Shown here: one piece after another, positions 1 to 8,496 of the stretch
Position numbering within the stretch: position 1 is the stretch's first letter
Layout: every line of letters begins with the position of its first letter
Source: Bacteroidales bacterium
GTDB taxonomy: Bacteria > Bacteroidota > Bacteroidia > Bacteroidales > P3
Reading direction: 5' to 3'
DNA: 64,000 bases
Assembly: GCA_028708845.1 (NCBI GenBank)
Contig: JAQVXZ010000002.1
Coordinates: forward strand, 62,001-126,000
The notes under the pieces: generated by a model
Database searches by the model: none
Told to the model about the DNA's origin: nothing
The model's input: the letters and a program-made list of their open reading frames with translations, nothing else
Translations under genes and position numbers: made by a program

Positions 1-461
1 AAACGACAACACCTATTTGTTATGAATCTGTTTATGGAGGTTTCGTTGGGCAAAAGGTAAGGGAAGGTGCAGAACTAATCTTTATAATCACTAATGACTC
101 ATGGTGGAGAGATACTGAGGGATATAAGCAACACGCTTCCTATGCTTCCCTTCGTGCTATTGAAACTCGCCGCTATATAGCAAGAAGTGCCAATACAGGA
201 ACATCTTGTTTTGTTAATCCAAAAGGAGAAATTAGTCAAAAAACTAAGTTCTGGACACAGGACGTAATAAAAGCCTCATTAATACCTCAAAAGCAAATTA
301 CTTTCTATGTTAAATATGGAGATTATATTGCAAGAATTTCAGTATTCTCTTCAATCACAATTTTAATAATAGCCCTAGTTTCAGGCTTCTTAAACCGAAG
401 AAAGATAGACCCAAAGACTTTGATAATAAAAGCAACTGGATTAAAGAAACAAAAGAGTTGA
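1..461 (+). CDS. lnt: Apolipoprotein N-acyltransferase, C-terminal part
   Basis: The gene enters from the left edge; its reading frame begins at base 3 and ends with TGA at 459-461. The product would N-acylate the lipid-modified cysteine of lipoproteins at the inner membrane. The translation opens with TTPICYES, matching the catalytic cysteine of the nitrilase-like domain, and continues with NDSWW, typical of Lnt. A hydrophobic stretch (ISVFSSITILIIALVSGF) near the end is the last membrane helix, followed by a basic tail. Only about 150 C-terminal residues are present. Assignment rests on these motifs. Confidence 0.9.
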   Translation, partial: TTTPICYESVYGGFVGQKVREGAELIFIITNDSWWRDTEGYKQHASYASLRAIETRRYIARSANTGTSCFVNPKGEISQKTKFWTQDVIKASLIPQKQITFYVKYGDYIARISVFSSITILIIALVSGFLNRRKIDPKTLIIKATGLKKQKS

Positions 462-501
462 AAATAACGAATTTACATTATTAACAGAAAAAGAATAACC
501 T

Positions 502-2100
502 ATGTTTAAAAAAGTACCACATACTTATGTAATTATATTCTCTTTAATTGTTCTTGCAGCAATTGCAACTTGGTTTGTTCCTGCTGGCGAATTTATTAGA
601 GAAGCTCAAACAACTGATAGCGGAAAAGTAATTGATGGAATTGTTCCTGGATCTTTTCACCATGTTGACCAAGCCCCTCAGACCTGGCAAATAATGTCTG
701 CCTTCTTTAAAGGGTTTCAAAAAGCTCCTGGAATAATCGCTTTCCTGCTTATTCTTGGTGGCGCGTTTTGGATACTCAACGAAACAAAGGCAATTGATAT
801 GGGGGTTCAGTCTTTTCTAAGGCATAGTACCAAGCTGGATAAGTTTAGGTTTTTGAAATGGATAGGGGTCAATAACCTTATCATTATCATTATTATGATA
901 ATGTTTTCTGCCTTTGGTGCAATATTTGGGATGTCGGAGGAGACAATAGCCTTTGTTATAATCTTTGTTCCTCTTGCCATAAGCATGGGATACGACTCTA
1001 TAGTTGGAGTTTGCATGTGTTTCTTAGCGGCAGGACTTGGTTTTGCAGGCTGTATTCTAAATCCTTTCACATTAGGAATTGCTCAAGATATTGCAGGAAT
1101 TAAGATGTTTAGCGGTATAGAATATCGTTTGGTTATGTGGTTTATAATAACAGGTATAGGAATAGCTTATGTTCTATGGTATGCTAATAAAGTTAAGAAA
1201 ACCCCAACAAAATCCATAATGTATGAAGAAGATAACCATTGGAGACATAACCAAGAAACTGCAAATCAACTTGAACCCCTAAAAGCAAATCGTGGGACTT
1301 GGCTTGCATATATAATATCTTCACTAATAGTTGTGGTTTATTCTATTTATATTGGACTTAACCCAGACCTATTTAGTGGAGGATACTCAACCTATATATT
1401 CCTTCTAATCCTAACACTTCTATTTATTGGTTTTGGATATAAGATGGTTAAGAAATCCATGCAAATGTTTAGTTTATTTATCCTAATCTTCACCATTATC
1501 TACCTTATTGTTGGAGTAATGATATTTGAATGGGGCTTTGTTCATATTGCAGCTCTTTTCTTCACAATGGCTATTATAACAGGCGTTGCGTTAGGGAAAG
1601 ATGCATCTGAAATTTCTAAACTATTTATTGAAGGAGCAAGGGATATGTTAAGTGCAGCCTTAGTGGTAGGACTTGCAAGTGGCATAATAGTAATCTTAGA
1701 GGATGGAAAGATAATCGATACCTTCCTTAATTCCGTTGCTACTTCCATTAGCGGATCAGGAGAGATTGGAGCAATTAGTCTAATGTATGGTTTCCAATCA
1801 ATACTTAATGCAATCATCACCTCAGGAACAGCAAAGGCAGCAATGCTTATGCCTATGTTTCGTGAGATAGCAATAATGACAGATATATCATTACAATCAG
1901 CCGTTACAGCCTTCCATATTGGAGATGGTTTCACCAATTTAATCACGCCTACATCAGGAGTTTTGATAGCAGTTCTTGGAATAGCAAGAATACCTTATGC
2001 AAAATGGGTGAAATGGTCTTGGAAATTTATCTTAGCAATGGTATTCCTTGGATGGATATTATTAATCCCAACAGTGCTAATGGACTTACCAGGGTTCTAA
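502..2100 (+). CDS. YfcC family membrane transporter
   Basis: A 532-residue polytopic protein with about twelve hydrophobic segments. The start, VPHTYVIIFSLIVLAAIATW followed by VPAGEF, is characteristic of the YfcC family, which is related to DcuC-type C4-dicarboxylate and arginine/ornithine antiporters. The substrate cannot be read from sequence; amino-acid or dicarboxylate exchange is the family expectation. It lies 40 bp behind lnt and 22 bp before guanine deaminase on the same strand, so co-transcription is plausible. No disruption seen. Confidence 0.85.
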   Translation: MFKKVPHTYVIIFSLIVLAAIATWFVPAGEFIREAQTTDSGKVIDGIVPGSFHHVDQAPQTWQIMSAFFKGFQKAPGIIAFLLILGGAFWILNETKAIDMGVQSFLRHSTKLDKFRFLKWIGVNNLIIIIIMIMFSAFGAIFGMSEETIAFVIIFVPLAISMGYDSIVGVCMCFLAAGLGFAGCILNPFTLGIAQDIAGIKMFSGIEYRLVMWFIITGIGIAYVLWYANKVKKTPTKSIMYEEDNHWRHNQETANQLEPLKANRGTWLAYIISSLIVVVYSIYIGLNPDLFSGGYSTYIFLLILTLLFIGFGYKMVKKSMQMFSLFILIFTIIYLIVGVMIFEWGFVHIAALFFTMAIITGVALGKDASEISKLFIEGARDMLSAALVVGLASGIIVILEDGKIIDTFLNSVATSISGSGEIGAISLMYGFQSILNAIITSGTAKAAMLMPMFREIAIMTDISLQSAVTAFHIGDGFTNLITPTSGVLIAVLGIARIPYAKWVKWSWKFILAMVFLGWILLIPTVLMDLPGF

Positions 2101-2122
2101 GATTATTAAAACAAAGTTACAT

Positions 2123-2590
2123 ATGAAAAAAGAATTTATGCAAATGGCAATTGATATTGCAGTTGAGAGTGTTAAAGAATTAAATGGAGGTCCTTTTGGT
2201 GCTATTATTGTTAAGGATGGAAAAGTTATTGCTAAAACCTCAAATAGTGTAACTACAACAAATGACCCAACGGCACATGCTGAAATTAATGCTATAAGAA
2301 TGGCTTGCAATAAGCTAAATACTTTTGATTTATCTGGTTGTGATATTTATTCTTCTTGTGAACCATGTCCTATGTGTTTATCTGCACTTTACTGGGCAAA
2401 GATTGATAAAATATATTATGCAGCCGATCGTTATGCCGCAGAAAAGATTGGCTTCAATGATTCCCTAATTTATACCGAACTCTCTCTTCCAGAAAACGAA
2501 AGGAGTATCCCTGTTGAGAATATAATGAAAGAAGAAGGGCAAGCACCTTTTGAATTATGGCAAAAAACAGAAAACAAAATTGAATACTAA
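2123..2590 (+). CDS. guaD: Guanine deaminase (nucleoside/CMP deaminase fold)
   Basis: A 155-residue cytidine-deaminase-fold enzyme expected to convert guanine to xanthine in purine salvage. The zinc site is visible: HAE at residues 52-54 and PCPMC at 81-85. The order NDPTAHAEINAIR, then SCEPCPMC, then an FNDSLIY segment and a C-terminal aromatic region closely follows the Bacillus-type small guanine deaminase rather than tRNA adenosine deaminase. The length equals the usual 155-160. It sits just behind the YfcC transporter, hinting at a small nutrient-salvage operon, though the transporter substrate is unknown. Confidence 0.85.
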   Translation: MKKEFMQMAIDIAVESVKELNGGPFGAIIVKDGKVIAKTSNSVTTTNDPTAHAEINAIRMACNKLNTFDLSGCDIYSSCEPCPMCLSALYWAKIDKIYYAADRYAAEKIGFNDSLIYTELSLPENERSIPVENIMKEEGQAPFELWQKTENKIEY

Positions 2591-2641
2591 GATTTAATTC
2601 ATAAATTTGCAGCTGACAAGAATTAATATAAGATTTGTTTT

Positions 2642-3728
2642 ATGACAATAGATGAGAGAATTAAAGACTTTCAGGAAAGAGTTTCGGCTCTAAGGAGGTT
2701 TCTTTGACATTGATAAGAAGAAGAAACTAATAGAAGAAGAAACAGTAAAAACACTTGAAGCAGACTTTTGGAAAGACGCCAAAGAAGCAGAAAGAGTTCT
2801 GAAAAAGATTAACGAGAAAAAAGTTTGGACTAACCAGTACGATAAGATGATAAAGTCCTTAGAGGACGTTAAAGACTGGAAAGAGTTCTACGATTCAGGA
2901 GATTGCAAAGAAGAAGAGATAGACGTATATTTAAGTGATTTTGAAAAGATAGTTGAAGACCTTGAAACAAAGAATATGCTTCGCAATGAAGAAGATAGGT
3001 TTTCCGCAATAATAACTATTAATGCAGGAGCAGGAGGAACAGAGAGCTGTGATTGGGCTGAAATGCTAATGCGAATGTATTTGAGATATGCTGAAAGGAA
3101 TAATTTCAAAGCACATGAAGTTGACTTTCAAGATGGAGAAGTTGCAGGAATAAAGAGCGTAACCCTTGAAATTGAAGGCGAGTTTGCTTACGGATACCTC
3201 AAAGGAGAGAATGGAGTTCACCGCCTTGTTCGTCTTTCTCCTTTCGATTCGGCTAACAAACGCCATACATCCTTTGCCTCTGTTTATGCATACCCAGTCA
3301 TTGACGATAATATTGAAATAAACATCAACCCCTCCGATATTGAATGGGACACTTTTCGTTCCGGAGGACCCGGAGGACAAAACGTAAACAAAGTTGAGTC
3401 AGCAGTCCGTTTGCACTATAAGCCCTCAAACATTATTATTGAATGCCAACAAACCCGTTCACAAATTCAAAATAGAGATAAGGCAATTCAAATGCTAAAA
3501 TCCCAACTCTACGAAATAGAACTAAGGAAGAAAAGAGAGAAGATGGCTATTATAGAAGGCTCGAAGAAGAAGATTGAATGGGGTTCACAAATAAGAAACT
3601 ACGTACTTCATCCCTATAAACTAGTAAAAGACCTACGCACAAATATAGAAACCTCCAACACCCAAGCAGTCTTAGATGGCGACTTAGATGAATTTATCAA
3701 GGCATACCTAATGGAGTTTGGCGGATAA
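2642..3728 (+). CDS. prfB: Peptide chain release factor 2 with programmed +1 frameshift
   Basis: RF2 releases peptides at UGA and UAA. The frame opened by ATG at 2642 runs 21 codons to an in-frame TGA at 2705-2707. Synthesis must shift +1 at CTT TGA C and continue from GAC at 2706 to TAA at 3726-3728, giving 361 residues, a normal RF2 length. An internal AGGAGG at 2693-2698 lies just before the CTT slip codon, the classical stimulator. The GGQ hydrolysis motif is at about residues 244-246, and [12 protein letters not shown] is the usual RF signature. A plain start at 2847 would lose the N-terminal domain. This is autoregulation: low RF2 raises frameshifting. Confidence 0.96.
2693..2708 (+). 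promoter_or_regulatory. prfB +1 frameshift signal
   Basis: AGGAGG, a three-base spacer TTT, the slip codon CTT, then TGA C. This is the standard RF2 recoding site: an internal Shine-Dalgarno sequence three bases from the slippery codon and a weak UGA context with a following C. Function is inferred from the conserved arrangement. Confidence 0.95.
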
Positions 3729-3842
3729 GGTCTTTCAAATATCCATTTCCATAACAATGACCTACAAAATGGAGTGTACTTCTATTCAATAATATCAAAT
3801 GGGAAGAACCTAACCACAAAGAAAATGATAGTTAAGAAATAA
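3729..3842 (+). pseudogene. Relic of a type IX secretion (type A) C-terminal sorting domain
   Basis: Directly after the prfB stop, and in the same frame, an open stretch without a start codon ends at TAA 3840-3842. It encodes NDLQNGVYFYSI then ISNGKNLTTKKMIVKK, the pattern closing T9SS type A sorting domains (L.nG.Y.Y.i...g....kK.iv.k). Only about 28 recognisable residues remain and no upstream cargo sequence is present. It reads as the last piece of a lost secreted protein. Translation by readthrough of the prfB UAA seems unlikely. Confidence 0.7.
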
Positions 3843-3876
3843 ATTATCCTTAATCTAAAAAACTAAACCCAAAAAA

Positions 3877-3909
3877 CCATGTTCCAAAAAAAAGAACATG
3901 GATTTTTTT
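3877..3909 (+). terminator. Intrinsic terminator downstream of prfB
   Basis: Stem CCATGTTC (3877-3884) pairs with GAACATGG (3894-3901) around an A-rich loop, followed by seven T residues (3903-3909). Confidence 0.85.
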
Positions 3910-3981
3910 ACGCCGAATCTCTAAAAAGATACGCCGATTCTTTTTATTTTTACGCCGAAAAAAAATAATTTTTTCGGCGTT
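3909..3981. repeat. Intergenic periodic word array A (ACGCCGA)
   Basis: ACGCCGA occurs at 3910, 3930 and 3952, and its reverse complement at 3974, so starts are 20, 22 and 22 nt apart. The spacers are A/T only. This is one of several gene-3' arrays in the window that share a 20-23 nt period but not a word. Confidence 0.75.
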
Positions 3982-4477
3982 TAATTTTAATCATGCGTTG
4001 AAGGTGATTTTAATGGTAACTCCTCTCAAAAATACAATATTATCACTTAATTCCATTGTTCTATCACTTGATTATAATTTTTTTCTCTTGATTGTAGTTT
4101 TTCATATCTTGATTAAGTAAAATTCGATACAAAAACACCCATACTGCTCTATTTTGGCATAGTATTTTTGTAATTTTGCTGCATAGTACATGATAAAAAG
4201 AGATAAACTAACCATAAAGTCAAAAAAAGATTAATTAAAGAAAATTATTGTATATTTGTGGCAAGGTTTGGGAACGGATTTATAAGATAATATCTTTTTT
4301 GGTGACAAATTAATTGTAATCCTCTATATAAAAAGAATGAAATAAAATTATAGCTGTTTTAATTGTGATAATACAAAATGAATAAATTATTCTAATGATT
4401 AAAGATTTAAATTTAAAATAGAAAACGAATTATGAATTTATATAAATCATGATATTTGAACTAACAAAGTAATATAA
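3982..4477. other. Gene-free AT-rich stretch
   Basis: About 500 bp without a credible gene. It holds degenerate ATCACTT / CTTGATT words between 4041 and 4115 that look like an eroded continuation of array A. A TATATTTG -7-like box at 4251-4258 has no clear TTTG partner. Nothing coding was recognised. Confidence 0.5.
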
Positions 4478-5677
4478 ATGGAAAGTAAAACAAAAGATAC
4501 ATTAGAATTCATTAATAAAGTTATTAAAGAAGAGCAAAGTAATTATCAATATTTTTTCGACTTAATAGAAAGATATAAGGCATTATATAGAAAATTAAAA
4601 AGTGATCTACCTTATCATTTAAATGTGATTGATGAATTACATGCAAACGAAAATGCACATAGTCGTATTTTTGCAAAACTTTTACAGCAAAAAACTATAG
4701 AGAATAGATATGAAATACTGGAAAGTTTCGTTGAATACTTAACAGAACAAAAAGCAAACTTTTTACAAAATATTAAAGTTGAAAATCCCAAAATAACTCA
4801 GGAGGAAAAACGTATAGATCTATGGATTAGAGACAAAACATACGCAATAATAATAGAAAATAAAATACATTACGCGACTGATCAAGAAAGGCAGTTAGAA
4901 CGTTACATTCAAAAGACAAGAGAAGAAGGTTTTAGAGACGAGCAAATCTTTGTTATTTATTTGTCACCTGAAGCAGAAGAACCGAACGAACAAAGTTGGG
5001 GAGAGTGTAAAAATGAATTTCAAGATAGATATTTTAATTTATCATTTTGTGATAACATATTACAATGGCTTAAAGAAAAAGTATTACCAAATATACGACT
5101 AAAGGATTTATTTCTAAGAAGTGCTATCGAACAATATATAGATCACTTAGAAGGGATGTTTGATTTAAGAACAATAAATAATAAAATGAATATGGAACTA
5201 AAAGAATTTATTAAACAAGAATTACAATTAAACTCAAATTCAATAGAAAATATTAATAAATTACTTGCTAAACGAGAAGAAATAAATAATGTAAGTAATT
5301 TGATTGAACAACTAATTGATGATTATAGATTAAAAGAAGATAAAATTTTCTTCGAAAAAGCTCAATTAGAAATGTCACAAAAATATCCTGAATTGGAAAA
5401 AGTAGGAGATGGGAAAACAATTATGGGTTTCATAGTCCCTTTAGAAGATTCTACTAACATTAGAGTTATTATTACATACAATGACAGACTTTATTGCCAG
5501 ATAGATAAAGATATTTTTGACGACAAAGACCTACCTGAAATTATAAGAATGAAAACCAAATATTTATTACCATTATCAACTGGAATAAGACAATTTTGGC
5601 AATACTTTAATAGGTACGATTATGACGGTGTTTATAAATGTTTTCAAGAAGTAATGATGATATTACTACCTAAATAA
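4478..5677 (+). CDS. PD-(D/E)XK nuclease superfamily protein (PDDEXK_4-like)
   Basis: A 399-residue cytosolic protein. The nuclease core is visible as RID with Asp114, then IIIENK with Glu127 and Lys129, giving D...ExK, followed by a helix with DQERQLERY. Upstream, ENAHSRIFAKLL at about 57-68 matches the conserved E..HS.il..LL motif of this family. The C-terminal half is helical, charged and unrecognised. It is only distantly related to the two paralogues at 7229 and 11886. The family is widespread in mobile and defence-rich regions, but its substrate is not established here. AT-rich upstream region; stands alone. Confidence 0.75.
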   Translation: MESKTKDTLEFINKVIKEEQSNYQYFFDLIERYKALYRKLKSDLPYHLNVIDELHANENAHSRIFAKLLQQKTIENRYEILESFVEYLTEQKANFLQNIKVENPKITQEEKRIDLWIRDKTYAIIIENKIHYATDQERQLERYIQKTREEGFRDEQIFVIYLSPEAEEPNEQSWGECKNEFQDRYFNLSFCDNILQWLKEKVLPNIRLKDLFLRSAIEQYIDHLEGMFDLRTINNKMNMELKEFIKQELQLNSNSIENINKLLAKREEINNVSNLIEQLIDDYRLKEDKIFFEKAQLEMSQKYPELEKVGDGKTIMGFIVPLEDSTNIRVIITYNDRLYCQIDKDIFDDKDLPEIIRMKTKYLLPLSTGIRQFWQYFNRYDYDGVYKCFQEVMMILLPK

Positions 5678-5819
5678 AAAGAAAACTTTTTATTATTGGC
5701 TGATATCAAAGTAAGAGTTAATAAGGTTAAGCCCCTTTATGAGATAATTTTCAAAGTACTCAAAAAATAACTAAGTCTTTTGAAAAATTATTTGATTATT
5801 TGAAGACCAATAAATACCT

Positions 5820-6428
5820 ATGAGAATATTACACCTTTCAGACACTCACAATTTACACAGGGAATTAAAAGATTTACCTAAAGCGGATTTGATAATTCAT
5901 TCTGGTGATATTTCTTTTTCTGGAGAAGGAAAAGAGGTTATGGATTTTATTGATTGGTTTTATAAATTAGATTATCATTATAAGATTTTTATTGCAGGCA
6001 ATCATGACTTTTGCTTAGATGGTAAAGAAAGAGATGTTATACAGAAATTTCTACCTAAAAACTGCTATTATCTTGATAAAAATGGAGTAAGGATTGAGGA
6101 TATTCAATTTTGGGGACTTCCTTTCTTCTTTTCTGACGATATATCTGGGCTTTATGATAAATCAATTGAAGAAATTCCGTCAAACACAGATATTCTTATA
6201 ACTCATAGACCTCCTTTTCAAATACTTGATAGAGCGGGAGAAATTAATTACGGTTGCTCTAATCTTTTGAAGAGGGTAACTGAAATAAAAGCTAAGTATC
6301 ATCTCTTTGGTCATATTCACGATTCCTATGGAGTAGTTGATAACGGAACAACTGTCTTTGCTAATTCTGCAATAGTAAATGAGAATTATAAAATCTCCAA
6401 TCAACCATTTGTTTTTGATTATCTTTAA
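5820..6428 (+). CDS. Calcineurin-like metallophosphoesterase
   Basis: A 202-residue protein with the full two-metal phosphoesterase signature: D8-x-H10, GD at 29-30, GNHD at 60-63, H129, and GHIH at 164-167. The small size with no extra domain resembles compact phosphoesterases acting on nucleotides or phosphodiesters; the substrate cannot be inferred. It sits inside the nuclease-rich accessory island, with separate intergenic spacers on both sides, so it is probably transcribed alone. Confidence 0.85.
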   Translation: MRILHLSDTHNLHRELKDLPKADLIIHSGDISFSGEGKEVMDFIDWFYKLDYHYKIFIAGNHDFCLDGKERDVIQKFLPKNCYYLDKNGVRIEDIQFWGLPFFFSDDISGLYDKSIEEIPSNTDILITHRPPFQILDRAGEINYGCSNLLKRVTEIKAKYHLFGHIHDSYGVVDNGTTVFANSAIVNENYKISNQPFVFDYL

Positions 6429-6522
6429 ACTTTCTCTTCTTATGTTCTACTTTGGCATACAAGTATTCGTATCTTCGCCATGTAAAATCTTAAGAATAGA
6501 AATTAATAATAAATAATATAGT

Positions 6523-7011
6523 ATGAAATCCTTTGTAGCTATTGATTTTGAAACGGCAAATCAGCATAGAAGCATTTGCAGTATGGGAGTTGTTATTGTA
6601 AGAAATGGAATAATAACCGAAAAATTCTATAGTTTGGTAAAGCCTGAACCTAATTTCTACTGCTATTGGGCTACTCAATGTCATGGATTAACTAAGAAAG
6701 ATACTATTAACGCTGAGTTTTTTCCTACAATTTGGAATAATATTGTTGGCAGGATTAAGAATTTGCCATTGGTTGCACATAACAGTCCATTTGATGAAGG
6801 TTGTCTTAAGGCAAGTTATGAAAGATATAATATGAAATATCCTTATTTCCAATTCTATTGCACTCTACAAAAAGCAAGACAAACAATTAAGAACCTACCA
6901 AATTATCAGCTTGATACAGTTGCAAAACACTTAGGTTTTTCCTTAGAAAATCATCATAACGCCTTAGCCGATGCAGAAGCTTGTGCCTTTATTGCAACAA
7001 AGATACTATAG
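6523..7011 (+). CDS. 3'-5' exonuclease, DEDDh (DnaQ-like)
   Basis: A 162-residue stand-alone exonuclease domain. The catalytic set is complete: D8 and E10 in AIDFETA, D91 in HNSPFDEGC, H145 and D150 in HHNALADAEA. That makes it a DEDDh enzyme of the DnaQ/epsilon type. There is no polymerase-binding tail, so this is probably a separate repair or degradation exonuclease rather than the replicative proofreader. It precedes a decayed YD-repeat remnant and the first duplicated nuclease. Confidence 0.87.
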   Translation: MKSFVAIDFETANQHRSICSMGVVIVRNGIITEKFYSLVKPEPNFYCYWATQCHGLTKKDTINAEFFPTIWNNIVGRIKNLPLVAHNSPFDEGCLKASYERYNMKYPYFQFYCTLQKARQTIKNLPNYQLDTVAKHLGFSLENHHNALADAEACAFIATKIL

Positions 7012-7030
7012 GATTAAAGCTTAAAGAAAA

Positions 7031-7133
7031 CCTTAAATATGAATTTAATCAAAAGAGTCACTGAATAAAGGATATTATATTTAAGAACAAAAGAGGAAGC
7101 GGAATGATTATTAGAAAAATTATGTACTATTGA
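7031..7133 (+). pseudogene. 3' remnant of a YD-repeat gene
   Basis: This stretch matches the last ~100 bp of the intact YD-repeat gene at 8497-9423. In frame from 7065 it reads IKDIIFKNKRGSGMIIRKIM then YY and TGA (7131-7133), against IKDIILKSKRGSEIIIRKIE in the intact copy. An in-frame TGA at 7062 separates it from a weaker upstream match (LKYEFNQKSH). It shows that the module has been duplicated and lost more than once. Confidence 0.75.
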
Positions 7134-7228
7134 ATGCACAATTATATCTATCTTTGTACTGTTTCTCTATAAAGCATTTTATCCGAGAAAAATAAAAATA
7201 TATTTATAAACCAAATAACCGAAATGAA

Positions 7229-8362
7229 ATGATAAAAGACATTAAGAATTTACTTAATCAAGTAGCTATCATTAATAAAAAAAATGAAGAAATATTAGAT
7301 GCGACAGGAGGTCGATTTAATATGTTTAAAATTTGCGGAGTAAATCATTATGAAAATACTCATTCTGCAATAATTGCTGAATTTTTAAATCCCAATGGAA
7401 CTCATGGTCTAAAATCTAAACTCCTTGAATGTTTTATTGAAATGCTTGGAGATAAATTTAACATTAAAGACTTTAACTCCTCTAGAGCTAGTGTAGAGAC
7501 AGAACATTATACTGGAGATGGAAGAATAGATATTTTAATTGAAGACAATCAAAATAAAGCTATAATTATTGAAAATAAAATCTATGCATCTGATCAATCT
7601 GAACAATTGAAGAGATATGATAGATATGCCCAACAACAATATAAAAATGGCTATCAAATTTTGTATCTTACTCTTGATGGGCAAGAGGCATCAGAGCAAA
7701 GTGGTGAAGGAGTAAATTATTTCCCAATATCTTATAAGGATATAATTAACTGGCTTGAAAGCTGTGTTTCAATAGCCACTCGTTATCCAATAGTTAGAGA
7801 AACAATAATTCAATATATTAATCATTTAAAACAATTAACAAATCAAGATATGGACACAAACGAGATCATAGAAGTTTTATCAAAAATAGAAAACTTAAGA
7901 ACAGCTAAAGCAATTAGTCAAAATTATTCATCAACTTTTGATGCACTGGCAAATAAGCATTTCAATCCAAAAATGGAAGAATTTGCTAATGAGAAAGGAT
8001 TAGAATTCAATTATGAATTAAGTGAAGAATTATATATTCGTTTTCACTTAGTAAATCCAAATTGGCAAGGGAAATGCTGGATAGGTTTCACCTTTGAAGG
8101 GAATCGTTGTCATTATGGTCTTTGTAATAATCCAAACTCTTATAGGATTTCTGATGAGAATAGAAAAATTCTTCGCAAAAATTTAGAAGGAAAGGGTATT
8201 TTAAACCCAAAAGTAAGCGAGTGGTGGCCATTTTATGCTCAATTCACAAATCTTAATATTGATGCTTGGGAAAGTGATATTATTAATAGTGATAAATTTT
8301 TCAACGATTGTAAAGAAAAGATAGAAACTTTACTTGATGCAATGGAAGGAATTGATTTATAA
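7229..8362 (+). CDS. PD-(D/E)XK nuclease superfamily protein, paralogue A
   Basis: A 377-residue protein. The nuclease core reads GRID with Asp101, then AIIIENK with Glu115 and Lys117, then DQSEQLKRY. The N-terminal family motif ENTHSAIIAEFLNP is at about 42-55. It is a close paralogue of the gene at 11886, roughly two-thirds identical by eye along the whole length. The C-terminal half carries WWPFYAQF and a conserved FFNDCKEKIETLLDAM end, also shared with the paralogue. It starts the better-preserved copy of a duplicated nuclease / YD-repeat / WYL / folK module. Function unknown; DNA or RNA cleavage is the family expectation. Confidence 0.75.
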   Translation: MIKDIKNLLNQVAIINKKNEEILDATGGRFNMFKICGVNHYENTHSAIIAEFLNPNGTHGLKSKLLECFIEMLGDKFNIKDFNSSRASVETEHYTGDGRIDILIEDNQNKAIIIENKIYASDQSEQLKRYDRYAQQQYKNGYQILYLTLDGQEASEQSGEGVNYFPISYKDIINWLESCVSIATRYPIVRETIIQYINHLKQLTNQDMDTNEIIEVLSKIENLRTAKAISQNYSSTFDALANKHFNPKMEEFANEKGLEFNYELSEELYIRFHLVNPNWQGKCWIGFTFEGNRCHYGLCNNPNSYRISDENRKILRKNLEGKGILNPKVSEWWPFYAQFTNLNIDAWESDIINSDKFFNDCKEKIETLLDAMEGIDL

Positions 8363-8423
8363 TATTTACAAGAAACATCAAATCCTTAATACAATTTATA
8401 AGTACTTTTATTCTTGAATTTAC

Positions 8424-8459
8424 AAGCCTATGCTTTTCTTTAGCATAGGCTTATTTTTA
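8424..8459 (+). terminator. Intrinsic terminator behind nuclease paralogue A
   Basis: A 10-bp perfect stem AAGCCTATGC / GCATAGGCTT (8424-8433 with 8443-8452) closes a nine-base loop and is followed by a T-rich run. It separates the nuclease from the YD-repeat gene. Confidence 0.85.
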
Positions 8460-8496
8460 TCTTCGCAAGCAATATTAATCAAAAAAATTATTTGCA

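Noticed and set aside
2847-3728. RF2 starting at ATG 2847
   Set aside because: It would lack the N-terminal domain; the frameshift site and upstream 21 codons explain the gene fully.
3729-3842. RF2 with a readthrough T9SS tail
   Set aside because: The stop is UAA, RF2 is cytosolic and has no signal peptide; a gene relic is simpler.
4151-4178. Promoter from TTTG at 4153 and TAATTTTG at 4171
   Set aside because: The spacer is 14 nt, too short for the Bacteroidota pattern of 19-20.
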